Position numbers and translations under genes: made by a program
The notes under the pieces: generated by a model
Told to the model about the DNA's origin: nothing
Seen by the model: the letters and a program-made list of their open reading frames with translations, nothing else
The model's database searches: none
Assembly: GCF_004342445.1 (NCBI RefSeq)
Contig: NZ_SLWW01000003.1
Coordinates: 1 to 64,000 of the forward strand
From: Rhodovulum euryhalinum
GTDB taxonomy: Bacteria; Pseudomonadota; Alphaproteobacteria; Rhodobacterales; Rhodobacteraceae
Length of the DNA: 64,000 nucleotides
Reading direction: 5' to 3'
Shown: positions 8,503 to 18,216 of the stretch, in pieces
Layout: the number at the start of each line of letters is the position of its first letter
Position numbering within the stretch: the stretch's first letter is position 1

Positions 8503-9860
8503 CCGACGTCTCCGCCTCGCAGGCCCCGTCCGCCGCCGGACCCCGCCGCCGGACCTCGCTGCTCGAACTTGACGACCGCACGAGGCGCCGCAACGCCGCC
8601 GAGGCGAGGTTCCGCCTGATGGGGCTGCTGGCGGTGACGTTCGGGGTGCTGGCGGTGATCGGGCTGGTCGCCTCGATCCTGTTGAATGGCCTGTCCTCGT
8701 TTCGCCAGACCTATATCACGGTTGACGTCTACCTCGACCCCGTGAGGCTGGACAAGGCGGGCACCCGCGACCGCGAGGCAATCGCCAAGGTCACGACCTT
8801 CGGCTACGCGCCGCTTCTCGAAAAGGCGCTGGTGGACGCGATGGCCGCCAACGGCATCGCGCTGGAGGGTCTGAGCGCCAAACAGGCGGCAGAGCTGATC
8901 TCGAAGGAAGCGCCGGCCCAGTTGCGCCGTTACGTGATGGCCGATGTCTCGCGGATCGGCGAAACGGTCACCTTCGACGTGCTGGCCGCGGGCCGGATCG
9001 ACGGCTACTACAAGGGTCGGGTGACGATGGAAAGCGCCGCGCTCGACCGCAACGTGTCGCCCGAACAGCTGATGCTGGCCGACCAGTTGAAGCAGGCCGG
9101 GTTGCTCGGGACCAAGTTCAACCCATCGTTCTTTTCCGCCCCTGACGCGTCCGACACCCGGCCCGAGGCGGCGGGGCTTGGCGTTGCGATCCTTGGCTCG
9201 GCCTACATGATGCTGGTCGTGCTGGCGCTGGCGCTGCCGCTCGGCGTGGCCGCCTCGATCTATCTTGAGGAGTTCGCGCCGCAGAACCGCTTTACCGACC
9301 TGATCGAGGTGAACATCTCGAACCTTGCGGCGGTACCCTCGATCGTGTTCGGTATTCTCGGCCTTGCGGTGTTCATCAACTTCGCCGGGCTGCCGCAATC
9401 GGCGCCCATCGTGGGCGGGCTGGTGCTGACGCTGATGACCCTGCCGACGATCATCATCGCCACCCGCGCCTCGCTGAAATCGGTACCGCCCTCGATCCGT
9501 GACGCGGCGCTTGGGGTCGGGGCGTCGAAGATGCAGTCGGTGTTCCACCACGTCCTGCCGCTGGCCATGCCGGGCATCCTGACCGGAACGATCATCGGCC
9601 TTGCACAGGCGCTGGGCGAGACCGCGCCGCTGTTGCTGATCGGCATGGTGGCCTTCGTGCGCGAGTATCCGTCCGCACCGCCCGAAGGGTTCTTCGAACC
9701 CGCCGCGGCGCTGCCCGTGCAGGTCTACAACTGGACCCAGCGCGGCGACCCGGCCTTCGTGGAACGGGCCTCGGGAGCGATCATCGTGCTGCTGGTCTTC
9801 CTCGTCATCATGAACGCGATCGCCATCATCCTGCGCCGGCGCTTCGAGCGCCGCTGGTAG
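8499..9860 (+). CDS. pstA: Phosphate ABC transporter permease PstA (long form)
   Basis: 453 residues. After a cytosolic Arg-rich start there is one membrane helix (around 45-68), a periplasmic domain of some 150 residues of the type found at the N-terminus of long PstA proteins, and then the permease core from about 225. The EAA-like loop reads IRDAALGVGASKMQSVFHHV. It pairs with PstC in the membrane. The start overlaps pstC by 4 bp and the stop is 21 bp before pstB. The extra periplasmic domain, matched by that of PstC, may dock this class of PstS. Confidence 0.93.
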   Translation: MTDVSASQAPSAAGPRRRTSLLELDDRTRRRNAAEARFRLMGLLAVTFGVLAVIGLVASILLNGLSSFRQTYITVDVYLDPVRLDKAGTRDREAIAKVTTFGYAPLLEKALVDAMAANGIALEGLSAKQAAELISKEAPAQLRRYVMADVSRIGETVTFDVLAAGRIDGYYKGRVTMESAALDRNVSPEQLMLADQLKQAGLLGTKFNPSFFSAPDASDTRPEAAGLGVAILGSAYMMLVVLALALPLGVAASIYLEEFAPQNRFTDLIEVNISNLAAVPSIVFGILGLAVFINFAGLPQSAPIVGGLVLTLMTLPTIIIATRASLKSVPPSIRDAALGVGASKMQSVFHHVLPLAMPGILTGTIIGLAQALGETAPLLLIGMVAFVREYPSAPPEGFFEPAAALPVQVYNWTQRGDPAFVERASGAIIVLLVFLVIMNAIAIILRRRFERRW

Positions 9861-9881
9861 GGCCGGGAAAGGACCCGTAAC

Positions 9882-10679
9882 ATGTACGACAATCCACTGA
9901 TGAAGAGGGACGCAGTGACCAAAGAGGTGAAGATCTCGGCCCGCGGCTGCCAAGTGTTCTACGGCGACACCCACGCCATCAAGGACGTGGACGTGGACAT
10001 CGAGGATAAGACGGTGACCGCCTTCATCGGCCCCTCTGGCTGCGGCAAGTCGACCTTCCTGCGTTGCCTGAACCGGATGAACGACACGATCGACATCTGC
10101 CGGGTCGAGGGCACGATCACGCTGGACGGCGAGGATATCTACGATCCCAAGGTCGATCCGGTGCAATTGCGTGCCAAGGTCGGCATGGTGTTCCAGAAGC
10201 CGAACCCGTTCCCCAAGTCGATCTACGACAACGTGGCCTATGGCCCCAAGATCCACGGAATGGCCCGCACCCGCGCCGAACTGGACGAGATCGTGGAACG
10301 CGCGCTGCGTCGCGGGGCCCTGTGGGACGAGGTCAAGGACCGGCTGGACGCGCCGGGCACCGGACTGTCGGGCGGCCAGCAACAGCGGCTGTGCATCGCG
10401 CGGGCCGTTGCCACCGAGCCCGAGGTGCTGCTGATGGACGAGCCCTGTTCCGCGCTCGACCCGATCGCCACGGCCCAGGTCGAGGAACTGATCGACGAGC
10501 TGCGCGAGCAGTATTCGGTGGTGATCGTCACCCACTCGATGCAGCAGGCCGCCCGCGTCAGCCAGAAGACCGCGTTCTTCCACCTCGGCAACCTGGTGGA
10601 GTTCGGCGAGACCGGTCAGATCTTCACCAACCCGCACGATCCGCGCACCGAAAGCTACATCACCGGCCGGATCGGCTGA
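9882..10679 (+). CDS. pstB: Phosphate ABC transporter ATP-binding protein
   Basis: 265 residues. The Walker A is GPSGCGKST (around 50-58), the ABC signature [16 protein letters not shown], and Walker [14 protein letters not shown], followed by the switch His in [12 protein letters not shown]. PstB powers phosphate import through PstCA and is also part of the PhoU-linked signalling complex. ATG 9882 has GAAAGGA at 9867-9873. A second in-frame ATG at 9900 is possible, but the first has the better ribosome binding site. phoU follows after 13 bp. Confidence 0.97.
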   Translation: MYDNPLMKRDAVTKEVKISARGCQVFYGDTHAIKDVDVDIEDKTVTAFIGPSGCGKSTFLRCLNRMNDTIDICRVEGTITLDGEDIYDPKVDPVQLRAKVGMVFQKPNPFPKSIYDNVAYGPKIHGMARTRAELDEIVERALRRGALWDEVKDRLDAPGTGLSGGQQQRLCIARAVATEPEVLLMDEPCSALDPIATAQVEELIDELREQYSVVIVTHSMQQAARVSQKTAFFHLGNLVEFGETGQIFTNPHDPRTESYITGRIG

Positions 10680-10692
10680 GAAGGGAACCGCC

Positions 10693-11403
10693 ATGTCCGA
10701 CCGTCACATCGTCAAGTCCTACGACCGCGACCTCGAGGCGATTCAGGCGCTCATCATGAAGATGGGCGGTCTGGTCGAGGCCGCGATCCTTGAAGCCGCG
10801 CAATCGCTGGAAAACCGCGACGAGGAGCTGGCCGAGAAGGTGCGCAAGGGCGACAAGTCCATCGACGCGCTTGAAGAGCGCGTGAACGAAGAGGCCGCGC
10901 GCCTGCTGGCGCTGCGCCAGCCCTCGGCGGGCGACCTGCGCACGGTGCTGACCGTGATGAAGATCGGCGCCAACCTCGAACGGATCGGCGACTATGCCAA
11001 GAACATGGCCAAGCGGACCGGCGTGCTGGTGCAGATGACGCCGATCGAGGGCTCGGCCGGGGCGATCCGGCGCATGGCGATGGCGGTCGAGGCGATGCTG
11101 AAGGACGCGCTGGACGCGTATATCCAGCGCGATCCCGAACTGGCCCAGGACGTGCGCCTGCGCGATCACGAGGTCGACCAGATGTACAACGCACTGTTCC
11201 GCGAGTTCCTGACGTTCATGATGGAGGATCCGCGCAACATCACCGCCTGCATGCACTTGCATTTCATCGCCAAGAACATCGAGCGGATGGGCGACCACGT
11301 GACCTCGATCTCCGAGCAGGTCATCTATCTGGTGACCGGCGAGATGCCCGAGGACGACCGGCCCAAGGCCGACCGCACCGCCGTCGACGTGCCGGGGTTC
11401 TAG
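10693..11403 (+). CDS. phoU: Phosphate signalling protein PhoU
   Basis: 236 residues, the expected length for PhoU, made of two tandem three-helix PhoU domains. The metal-binding E/DxxxD-type motifs appear in NLERIGDYAKNMAKR in the first half and NIERMGDHVTSISEQ in the second, symmetrically placed as in the family. PhoU links the transport state of PstSCAB to the PhoR kinase and restrains Pho activation when phosphate is plentiful. It lies between pstB and phoB with short gaps (13 and 3 bp). Confidence 0.96.
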   Translation: MSDRHIVKSYDRDLEAIQALIMKMGGLVEAAILEAAQSLENRDEELAEKVRKGDKSIDALEERVNEEAARLLALRQPSAGDLRTVLTVMKIGANLERIGDYAKNMAKRTGVLVQMTPIEGSAGAIRRMAMAVEAMLKDALDAYIQRDPELAQDVRLRDHEVDQMYNALFREFLTFMMEDPRNITACMHLHFIAKNIERMGDHVTSISEQVIYLVTGEMPEDDRPKADRTAVDVPGF

Positions 11404-11406
11404 ACC

Positions 11407-12099
11407 ATGTCGCCTGCCGAGCAGCCCTGTGTCCTGATCGTCGAGGACGAGCCCGCCCAGCGCGAGGTGTTGGCCTACAATCTCGAGGCCGAAGGCTTTC
11501 GCGTCGCCAGCGCCAGCACCGGCGACGAGGCGCTGATGCTGGTGGACGAGGTCGCGCCCGACCTGGTGGTGCTGGACTGGATGCTGCCGTCCGTGTCGGG
11601 GATCGAGATCTGCCGCCAGCTCAAGACGCGGGCCGAGACGCGGGGCCTGCCGATCATCATGCTGTCGGCCCGCGCCGAAGAGGTCGACCGGGTGCGGGGG
11701 CTGGAAACCGGGGCAGACGACTACGTGGTGAAGCCCTATTCCGTGGTCGAACTGATGGCGCGGGTGCGCGCGCTGCTGCGCCGTACGCGGCCCGCCGCGG
11801 TCGGCCAGCGGCTGGAATTCGAGGGCATCGTGCTGGACCCCGAGACGCACAAGGTGTTTCGCGACGACAAGCCGTTGAAGCTGGGGCCGACCGAGTTCCG
11901 CCTGCTGTCGACCTTCATGGAAAAGCCCGGCCGTGTCTGGAGCCGCGAGCAACTGCTCGACCGGGTCTGGGGCCGCGACATCTACGTGGACACACGCACC
12001 GTCGATGTCCATATCGGACGGCTGAGGAAGGCGCTTTGCCAGCAGGGCGGCGAAGACCCGGTGCGCACGGTGCGCGGCGCTGGCTACGCGCTGGGCTGA
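11407..12099 (+). CDS. phoB: Phosphate regulon response regulator PhoB
   Basis: 230 residues: a receiver domain with acidic pocket residues in IVEDEPA, the phospho-acceptor Asp57 in VVLDWMLP and the conserved Lys in DDYVVKPYS. An OmpR-type winged-helix DNA-binding domain follows (RLLSTFMEKPGRVWSREQLL). PhoB~P should bind the Pho box at 5842-5870. The cognate kinase phoR, often next to phoB, is not in this window. Starting 3 bp after phoU, it is the last gene of the operon, so the system is autoregulated. Confidence 0.96.
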   Translation: MSPAEQPCVLIVEDEPAQREVLAYNLEAEGFRVASASTGDEALMLVDEVAPDLVVLDWMLPSVSGIEICRQLKTRAETRGLPIIMLSARAEEVDRVRGLETGADDYVVKPYSVVELMARVRALLRRTRPAAVGQRLEFEGIVLDPETHKVFRDDKPLKLGPTEFRLLSTFMEKPGRVWSREQLLDRVWGRDIYVDTRTVDVHIGRLRKALCQQGGEDPVRTVRGAGYALG

Positions 12100-12449
12100 G
12101 GTCGCGATCCACACCCGCTGCCGGCAACGGGCATGCAAGCTGTGAATCGGGTGAAGGGGCACCCGGCGCCCTCGCCAGGGAAAACGCTTGACTTGGAAAC
12201 GCCGATAGCCCAATGGGTGAAGGTCGCTGCGCTGCCGCGTGAGCATGCCGTGCCCTGACCGGGGTGCATCAGCGCAACAAGACACCAGTTTCCCATCACG
12301 CAGGGTTCCTGATGCGACGGCCGGATGATGCGGGAAACGCCCGCCTGTCCAGAGGCCGCGCCGACCCTCCTGTGCCGCGCGGATTGCGCGGTGCTCGCCA
12401 TACCTCCGCGTGGGCCAATGGGGCGTGCGCGGATCGCAAAGGATATGCC
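12100..12449. other. Intergenic stretch before the RNA helicase gene, no gene seen
   Basis: 350 bp with no convincing coding frame on either strand. TTGACT at about 12188 could be a -35 element but no good -10 lies at the right distance. The rest may be the helicase gene's long untranslated leader; leaders of this kind are common for cold-inducible DEAD-box genes, though nothing here proves that. Confidence 0.4.
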
Positions 12450-13709
12450 TTGACCGATTTCACGACCCTCGGCCTTGCGCCGGCCCTGACCGCCGCCGTT
12501 ACCCGCGCCGGGTTTTCCCAACCGACCCCGATCCAGACGCAGGCGATCCCGCTGGCGCTGGCAGGGCATGACATCCTCGGCCTTGCCCAGACCGGTACCG
12601 GCAAGACGCTGGCCTTCGGCCTGCCGCTGATCGACCACCTGCTGGCGAAAGCGGGCAAGCCCACGCCGCGGATCGCCCGGTCGCTGATCCTTGCGCCCAC
12701 GCGCGAGTTGGTGAACCAGATCTCCGACAGCCTGCGCGCCCTGGCCGAGGGCACGCGCCTGCGCGTCGCCACCGTGGTGGGTGGCCAGTCGATCAACCGC
12801 CAGATCGCAACGCTGGAACGGGGTACCGATATCCTGGTGGCCACGCCGGGCCGTCTGATCGACCTGATGGACCGTCGCGCGGTTGATCTGGGACAGGTGC
12901 GCCATCTGGTGCTGGACGAGGCCGACCAGATGCTGGACCTCGGCTTCATCCACGCGCTGCGCCGGATCGCCCCGAACCTGGGCAAGCCGCGCCAGACAAT
13001 GCTGTTCTCTGCCACCATGCCGAAGCAGATGGAGGAATTGTCCCGCGCCTATCTGACCGATCCCCGCCGGGTCCAGGTGGCACCCCCGGGCAAGGCGGCC
13101 GACAAGGTCACCCAGTCGGTGCATTTCCTCGACAAGGCCCATAAACCTGCCCGGCTGCGGGAAATCCTGTCGCGGGATCTCGACGCGCTGACGCTGGTCT
13201 TCGCGCGCACCAAGCACGGCGCCGAAAAGCTGATGAAGGGGCTGGTGGCCGACGGCCACAACGCCGCCTCGATCCACGGCAACAAGAGCCAGGGTCAGCG
13301 CGACCGCGCGATCAAGGCATTCCGAGAGGGCAAGGTGACCACGCTGGTCGCCACCGATGTCGCCGCGCGCGGGATCGACATTCCGGGCGTGGCCTATGTC
13401 GTCAACTACGACCTGCCCGAGGTGCCTGACAACTACGTCCACCGCATCGGCCGTACCGCGCGGGCCGGGCGCGAGGGCGAGGCCATCGCGCTCTGCGCGC
13501 CCGAAGAGACCGACCTGCTGCACCAGATCGAGAAGCTGATGAAGATCGAGATCCCGGTCGGCAGCGGCAGCCGGCCCGCAGCGGCAGGCAAGCCTGCCGG
13601 CGGGGTGGGGCAGCAGCGGCGGCGCGGCGGCAATCCGGGCCAGCAGCCGCGAGGCGAGACCACTTCCCCGCAAAAGGGCCGGCGCCCCCGTCGGCGCCGC
13701 GCCGCCTGA
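12450..13709 (+). CDS. DEAD-box ATP-dependent RNA helicase (RhlE-like)
   Basis: 419 residues from a TTG start at 12450, chosen because the conserved MTDFTTLGLAPAL segment begins there and AAGGA (12438-12442) sits 7 nt upstream. All core motifs are present: Q-motif (GFSQPTPIQTQAIP), I (AQTGTGKT), Ia (PTRELVNQI), II (DEAD in LVLDEADQMLDLG), III (SATMP), V (TDVAARGIDIPG) and VI (HRIGRTARAG). The tail after about 370 is basic and Gly/Arg-rich, an RNA-binding tail. It unwinds structured RNA, typically in ribosome assembly or RNA decay. An alternative start further upstream is possible. Confidence 0.93.
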   Translation: MTDFTTLGLAPALTAAVTRAGFSQPTPIQTQAIPLALAGHDILGLAQTGTGKTLAFGLPLIDHLLAKAGKPTPRIARSLILAPTRELVNQISDSLRALAEGTRLRVATVVGGQSINRQIATLERGTDILVATPGRLIDLMDRRAVDLGQVRHLVLDEADQMLDLGFIHALRRIAPNLGKPRQTMLFSATMPKQMEELSRAYLTDPRRVQVAPPGKAADKVTQSVHFLDKAHKPARLREILSRDLDALTLVFARTKHGAEKLMKGLVADGHNAASIHGNKSQGQRDRAIKAFREGKVTTLVATDVAARGIDIPGVAYVVNYDLPEVPDNYVHRIGRTARAGREGEAIALCAPEETDLLHQIEKLMKIEIPVGSGSRPAAAGKPAGGVGQQRRRGGNPGQQPRGETTSPQKGRRPRRRRAA

Positions 13710-13724
13710 GGCGGCAGCGCCCTG

Positions 13725-13767
13725 GTGCGCAAGGGAACCGCCGGGCGAAGCCGCGTCCCTTGCGCAC
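13725..13767 (+). terminator. Perfect 12-bp hairpin after the RNA helicase gene
   Basis: GTGCGCAAGGGA (13725-13736) and TCCCTTGCGCAC (13756-13767) are perfect inverted repeats 19 bp apart, starting 16 bp after the helicase stop. The loop is itself GC-rich and can pair internally. There is no U-tract, so it may end transcription with Rho or protect the 3' end rather than act as a classic intrinsic terminator. Confidence 0.5.
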
Positions 13768-14362
13768 AACTCCTGCCAGATGGTCGCCGGATCCGTATGG
13801 TCCTGTCCGGCCATTCGGACCGACCGTTCCGTAACGATGGCCGGTGACACCGGAGGACCGCCCGCGGCAAACCCGGAGCGGTTCGGACAGACGCTGGTGC
13901 CGCGGGGCACGGGCGTCGGCAGCTGTGCCGAACAGGGCGCGGTCCACCTGCGCTGGCGGCGCGCATCGTCCGGGATGTTGAAGTCCGTGCCCGCGAAACC
14001 CGCAGACTTACTTTGCCCTTGACTGGTCATTTCGGCCGGCGCCTTGCCGCGGCACCCGTTGCAGCCCGGGACGCACCGGCGGGCGAAGGCAGGGCGGAAA
14101 CCGCGCCATTCGGCCTGTCGACCGGCAGCCTCGGTGCCGGGATCGCGTCAGGTGTCTCGCAAGGGAAATCCGGTGCACCGCGGGCCGATCAACAAGAATT
14201 CGCGCATGAAGGCGCGCTGTATCCGCAAAATCGAAAAAAATGCTTCGAAGATTGACGCCGCGCGGGGCGGTTTGACGGGGCAATTGTGACCCCAGGCCCA
14301 ATCAGACGTTAAGACCCGTGCGCCAAGACTCCATCCGCAACCTGCCAATGCCCTTGGGGAGA
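13768..14362. other. Intergenic stretch of about 600 bp, no gene seen
   Basis: No reading frame on either strand has recognisable protein features. The region becomes A-rich near 14230-14260 (AAAAAAATGC-like), which may hold the promoter of the binding-protein gene at 14363. No repeats or RNA gene were recognised. Confidence 0.4.
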
Positions 14363-15253
14363 ATGCTCGTGAGTCTTTCCGCACCGATCCTTCGCTGCAT
14401 GCTCGCCACGCTGTTGACGACGTCGTTGCTGTCACCGGCCCTTGCGGCCAGCCTGGAAGAGATCCGGGAAAGCGGAAAGATACGGCATCTCGGTATTCGG
14501 TATGCCAATTTCGTGACCGGGGCGGGTGATGGCTTCGATGTCGACCTGATGCGCGGGTTCGCGGACCAGATCGGTGTCGAATACGAACTGGTCTACTCGG
14601 ATTTCTACTCGGTGATCCGCGACCTGCTGGGCAAGGACGTGGTAACGACGCCGGACGGCATCACGCTCGAGGGGGATTTCCCCGTGCGGGGCGACGTGAT
14701 CTCGACGGGATTCACGGTTCTGCCCTGGCGGGAGGAGGTCCTGCTTTTCTCTGAACCCACATTTCCGTCGCAGGTCTTGCTTGTCGCACCGGCCGGGTCC
14801 GGGTTGTCGCCCATCCATCCGAGCGGGGATCTCGGCAGCGACATCGCGGCGACCAAGGCGCTGATCGGCTCGAACAGCCTTCTGGTCATGGAGAAGACCT
14901 GCCTCGACCCGTCCGGATACGGCTTGACCGGCAAGGGCATCGACCTTCGCAAATACACCGCAAGCACCAATCTGAACGAGATGGTGCCCGCGATGCTGAA
15001 CGGCACCGCGGATGTCACGCTGCTTGACGTGCCGGACGTGATCCTGGACCTGGCCCAGTGGTCGGGGCAGATCAAGATTCTCGGCCCGATCTCCAGGCCG
15101 CAGGTGCTGGCCACGGCGTTTCCGAAGGATGCCGGCGATCTGCGCGATGCGTTCGACGACTACCTGCGCCAGATCCGGGAAAACGGAACCTACGATGCCC
15201 TGGTGGACAGGTACTACCCGGGAATTCGCACGTTCTTTCCCGTGTTCTTCTGA
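14363..15253 (+). CDS. Periplasmic solute-binding protein (family 3 type)
   Basis: 296 residues with a signal peptide ending in SLLSPALA and a mature protein starting ASLEEIRESGKIRHLGIRYA, the opening of family 3 (amino-acid type) binding proteins. Later segments GFDVDLMRGFADQIGVEYEL and LNGTADVTLLDVPD fit that fold. GGGGAGA at 14356-14362 abuts the ATG, so a GTG at 14369 is an equally good start. No ABC permease or ATPase is adjacent. Instead a GGDEF-EAL protein follows after 6 bp, so this probably senses a ligand for c-di-GMP signalling rather than feeding a transporter. Ligand unknown. Confidence 0.78.
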   Translation: MLVSLSAPILRCMLATLLTTSLLSPALAASLEEIRESGKIRHLGIRYANFVTGAGDGFDVDLMRGFADQIGVEYELVYSDFYSVIRDLLGKDVVTTPDGITLEGDFPVRGDVISTGFTVLPWREEVLLFSEPTFPSQVLLVAPAGSGLSPIHPSGDLGSDIAATKALIGSNSLLVMEKTCLDPSGYGLTGKGIDLRKYTASTNLNEMVPAMLNGTADVTLLDVPDVILDLAQWSGQIKILGPISRPQVLATAFPKDAGDLRDAFDDYLRQIRENGTYDALVDRYYPGIRTFFPVFF

Positions 15254-15259
15254 TCCGCG

Positions 15260-18082
15260 ATGCCACGGCGATCGGGCATAGGACGGATCCTGCGGCACTG
15301 GCCGAGCCTGGTCGCGTGCGCCCTTGCGGCCGTCCTGCTGATCGCCGCCTGGCAGGTGGAGAGTTCGGCCAGGAAGCTGGCCGCAGTGTCCCAGGAGCGT
15401 CTGCTTGATAGCGAGCGGTCCGTCGCGGTCGACGTTTCCCGGATGCATCGACGCTTCCGGGATGCGGCGAAGGGGCTGGCCCGCTCCAGGGAGATCGAGA
15501 ACTATTTCGTCAACCTCGACCTCGGGATGTCCCGCCTCTACGGGTTGAACGCCAACCTGAAATTCATCGAGACCCTTCTGCGCTACCATGTCGCCACGAC
15601 GGGTGATGGGGCAGATGTCGCGTTCCGGCATATCGCCCTGTTCGGCGCCGACGGTGAACTGCTTGCAGCCAGCGGTCCTGCGGAAGTCTGGGCCGGAGAG
15701 CGCGAGGGCGCGCCGATCTACGCGCCGGGGATCGACGTCGCGCGGGGGACCCAGCGGACCAGCGTCAACGTCGTGATCAAGGGCAAGTTGCGCGGCACGC
15801 TTGTGGCGATCGCCGATCTCAAGGGGCTTTCCCGGCCGATCCGCCCCCGCTCTTCCGAAGACCGGGATCTGAGGTTCATCCTGTTCGCGTCCGGGGACTA
15901 TGTCCAGGACGGTGCGGGCAAGCAGGTGGAGAATGTCGACCTGCTCTCGCTGGTGTCGCAACTGCCGGACGAACGGCCCTCGATCGTCACGACGCTGCCC
16001 AGGGACGGTCCGTTCGGCAACAGGATCTCGATCGTCGTCGATGTTCCCGGCGCGCCGTTCACGCTGTTGACGCTCAAGCCCAGGACCGAGGCGTTCGCAG
16101 GCCTCTACAAGGATAACACCGGTCTCTTTCTGTTCGCGCTGGCCGCGGTGATCCTGGTGGCGACGCTTGTCGTGTCCAGGATGGGGTTGCGGGCCGAGCG
16201 GCTTCAGACGGTCTACGAGATGTCGCGCAAGCACCACGCCACCCTGCAGCGGAAGAATGCCGAGCTGTCGGACGAGATCTCGCGCAGACATATCATCGAA
16301 CTCGACCTCAAGTCCAAATCTGAGGAACTCGACCGAACCAACGAGAGTCTCCGGATCGCGGCGACGGCCTTCGAATCCCAGGAAGGCATGGCCGTTCTGG
16401 ACATGAGCGGGCGGATTCTGCAGGTCAATACGGCCTTGGCGCGGCTTGCGGGCTGCAACCCGGACAACCTGCTCGGGCTGCTGTTCTCGGAGATCGTGGA
16501 CGACGAGGAAAACGAAAGCGTCGAGCTGTCCCGGGCGCTTCGCGAGGGTCATCCCTGGAAGGGCGATGTCTGCGTCTGCGCCGGGATGGGGGTTGGCGCC
16601 TCGCGCTGGCTTACGCTGTCGCCGGTGCTGGGCGACGAGGGCAGGGCAACCAACATGATCGGCACGTTCTATGATGTGTCCGACCGCAAGCAGGCCGAAC
16701 GGCAGATCAAGAAACTGGCCTTCTACGACCAGTTGACCGGGCTGCCCAATCGTCCGCTGCTGACGGACCGGACGGTGCAGGCCATGCGCGCGAATGCTGT
16801 TTCGGGTGAATTCGGCGCTCTGCTGTTCATCGATCTGGATCAGTTCAAGCGGCTGAACGACACGCTTGGCCACGATGTCGGAGACAAGCTGCTGAAGGTG
16901 GTGGCCGAACGGATCTCCCTGCAGATCAGCGAGGATGCGACGGTCGCACGCTTCGGGGGCGACGAATTCGTCGTGCTGCTGCCGGGCCTGAAGACCGACG
17001 CGGACCGCGATGCGGTCTTTCTGGCCGAGGAAATGGCCGACCGGATCCTGGGGATCTTCGAAGAGCCCTTCCAACTTGACGGCTACGCGCACAGCTGTTC
17101 CGCCAGTATCGGCATTGCCTTCTTTTCCACGCCGCTGGAAAGCTTCGACGAGGTCCTGAAAAGGGCCGATATCGCCATGTACGAAGCCAAGGGCGCCGGC
17201 CGGAACCTTGTCCGTTTCTTCGATCCCGAGATGCAGCGTGTCGTGGCCGAGGAAGCCTCGCTAGAGGCGGACCTGCGCACGGCCGTCGATCATGGCGAGT
17301 TCGAGCTTCACTTCCAGCCGCAGGTCACCGCGTCCGGCCAGGTGATCGGGGCCGAGGTCCTGTTGCGCTGGCCGCACAAGGTGCGCGGGCTGGTGTCCCC
17401 CGCAGAGTTCGTTCCGATCGCGGAAAAGACCGGACTGATCGTTCCGATCGGCACCTGGGTGCTGCGGCGTGCAGTGGGAATTCTCGCCGACTGGGCCCGG
17501 AACGATGCCCTTGCCATGATGAAGCTGTCGATCAACGTCAGCGCGGCACAGCTTCACGGTGCCGGTTTCGTGGAAACCGTCCTGGGCGCGATCGACGCCT
17601 CTGGCGCCCGGCCGGAATGTCTTAAGCTGGAGATCACCGAAAGCCTCCTGGTCCGCAACATCGGCGACGCGATCCAGAAGATGTCCGCCCTGCAATCCCG
17701 CGGCATCCTGTTTTCGCTGGATGATTTCGGTACGGGCTATTCCTCGCTGTCCTACCTGAAGCTGTTGCCCCTCGACCAGCTCAAGATCGACCAGAGTTTC
17801 GTGCGCGACCTGCCCGAGGACGGCAACGATGCGGCAATTGCCGAAATGGTGGTTGCACTGGGACGTACCCTCGGTCTGAACGTCATCGCCGAAGGTGTCG
17901 AGACGATCGGTCAAAAGGAGTTCCTGCAAGAGATCGGCTGCGATCAGTATCAGGGGTACCTGTTCGGCAAGCCCATGCCGCTGGACCAGTTCGAGGCGTT
18001 CGCCCGTGCGAACGCCCACTCCGCGACGCACGGGCCGCAGGACGGGTTTGCGTCGGTCTCGCCCAGGCAGGGGACAGGGTAA
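15260..18082 (+). CDS. Membrane GGDEF-EAL protein with periplasmic sensor and PAS domain
   Basis: 940 residues. A membrane helix (about 15-31) and a second (about 286-308) bracket a periplasmic domain of some 255 residues. A PAS domain follows (around 363-475), then a GGDEF domain with intact GGDEF near 565 and no RxxD inhibitory site, and an EAL domain. The EAL signature reads EVL near 700 with the catalytic Glu kept, and DDFGTGYSS near 820 is intact. Both cyclic-di-GMP synthesis and hydrolysis are therefore possible from sequence. Co-transcription with the binding protein 6 bp upstream suggests that protein docks on the periplasmic domain. Confidence 0.92.
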   Translation: MPRRSGIGRILRHWPSLVACALAAVLLIAAWQVESSARKLAAVSQERLLDSERSVAVDVSRMHRRFRDAAKGLARSREIENYFVNLDLGMSRLYGLNANLKFIETLLRYHVATTGDGADVAFRHIALFGADGELLAASGPAEVWAGEREGAPIYAPGIDVARGTQRTSVNVVIKGKLRGTLVAIADLKGLSRPIRPRSSEDRDLRFILFASGDYVQDGAGKQVENVDLLSLVSQLPDERPSIVTTLPRDGPFGNRISIVVDVPGAPFTLLTLKPRTEAFAGLYKDNTGLFLFALAAVILVATLVVSRMGLRAERLQTVYEMSRKHHATLQRKNAELSDEISRRHIIELDLKSKSEELDRTNESLRIAATAFESQEGMAVLDMSGRILQVNTALARLAGCNPDNLLGLLFSEIVDDEENESVELSRALREGHPWKGDVCVCAGMGVGASRWLTLSPVLGDEGRATNMIGTFYDVSDRKQAERQIKKLAFYDQLTGLPNRPLLTDRTVQAMRANAVSGEFGALLFIDLDQFKRLNDTLGHDVGDKLLKVVAERISLQISEDATVARFGGDEFVVLLPGLKTDADRDAVFLAEEMADRILGIFEEPFQLDGYAHSCSASIGIAFFSTPLESFDEVLKRADIAMYEAKGAGRNLVRFFDPEMQRVVAEEASLEADLRTAVDHGEFELHFQPQVTASGQVIGAEVLLRWPHKVRGLVSPAEFVPIAEKTGLIVPIGTWVLRRAVGILADWARNDALAMMKLSINVSAAQLHGAGFVETVLGAIDASGARPECLKLEITESLLVRNIGDAIQKMSALQSRGILFSLDDFGTGYSSLSYLKLLPLDQLKIDQSFVRDLPEDGNDAAIAEMVVALGRTLGLNVIAEGVETIGQKEFLQEIGCDQYQGYLFGKPMPLDQFEAFARANAHSATHGPQDGFASVSPRQGTG

Positions 18083-18216
18083 TCTGCGCGGCGACGTGTT
18101 CCGCCTGGTTGCGCGAAGCGCCGCCTCTCGGGCGCATCGTGATCCGCAGGCCCGGCGATGGCCATTGCATCGCCCAGCGTCAGCCGCGATATCTGCGGCA
18201 CATCCAGGGGAGCCGA

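Noticed and set aside
13780-14022. 80-codon plus-strand frame after the RNA helicase
   Set aside because: No ribosome binding site, no motif, and no sign of coding bias against the other frames.
14432-17092. Very long open frame on the minus strand (886 codons)
   Set aside because: It is the antisense shadow of the binding-protein and GGDEF-EAL genes. High GC depletes stops; the product has no known domain and is dominated by His, Gln, Arg and Gly.
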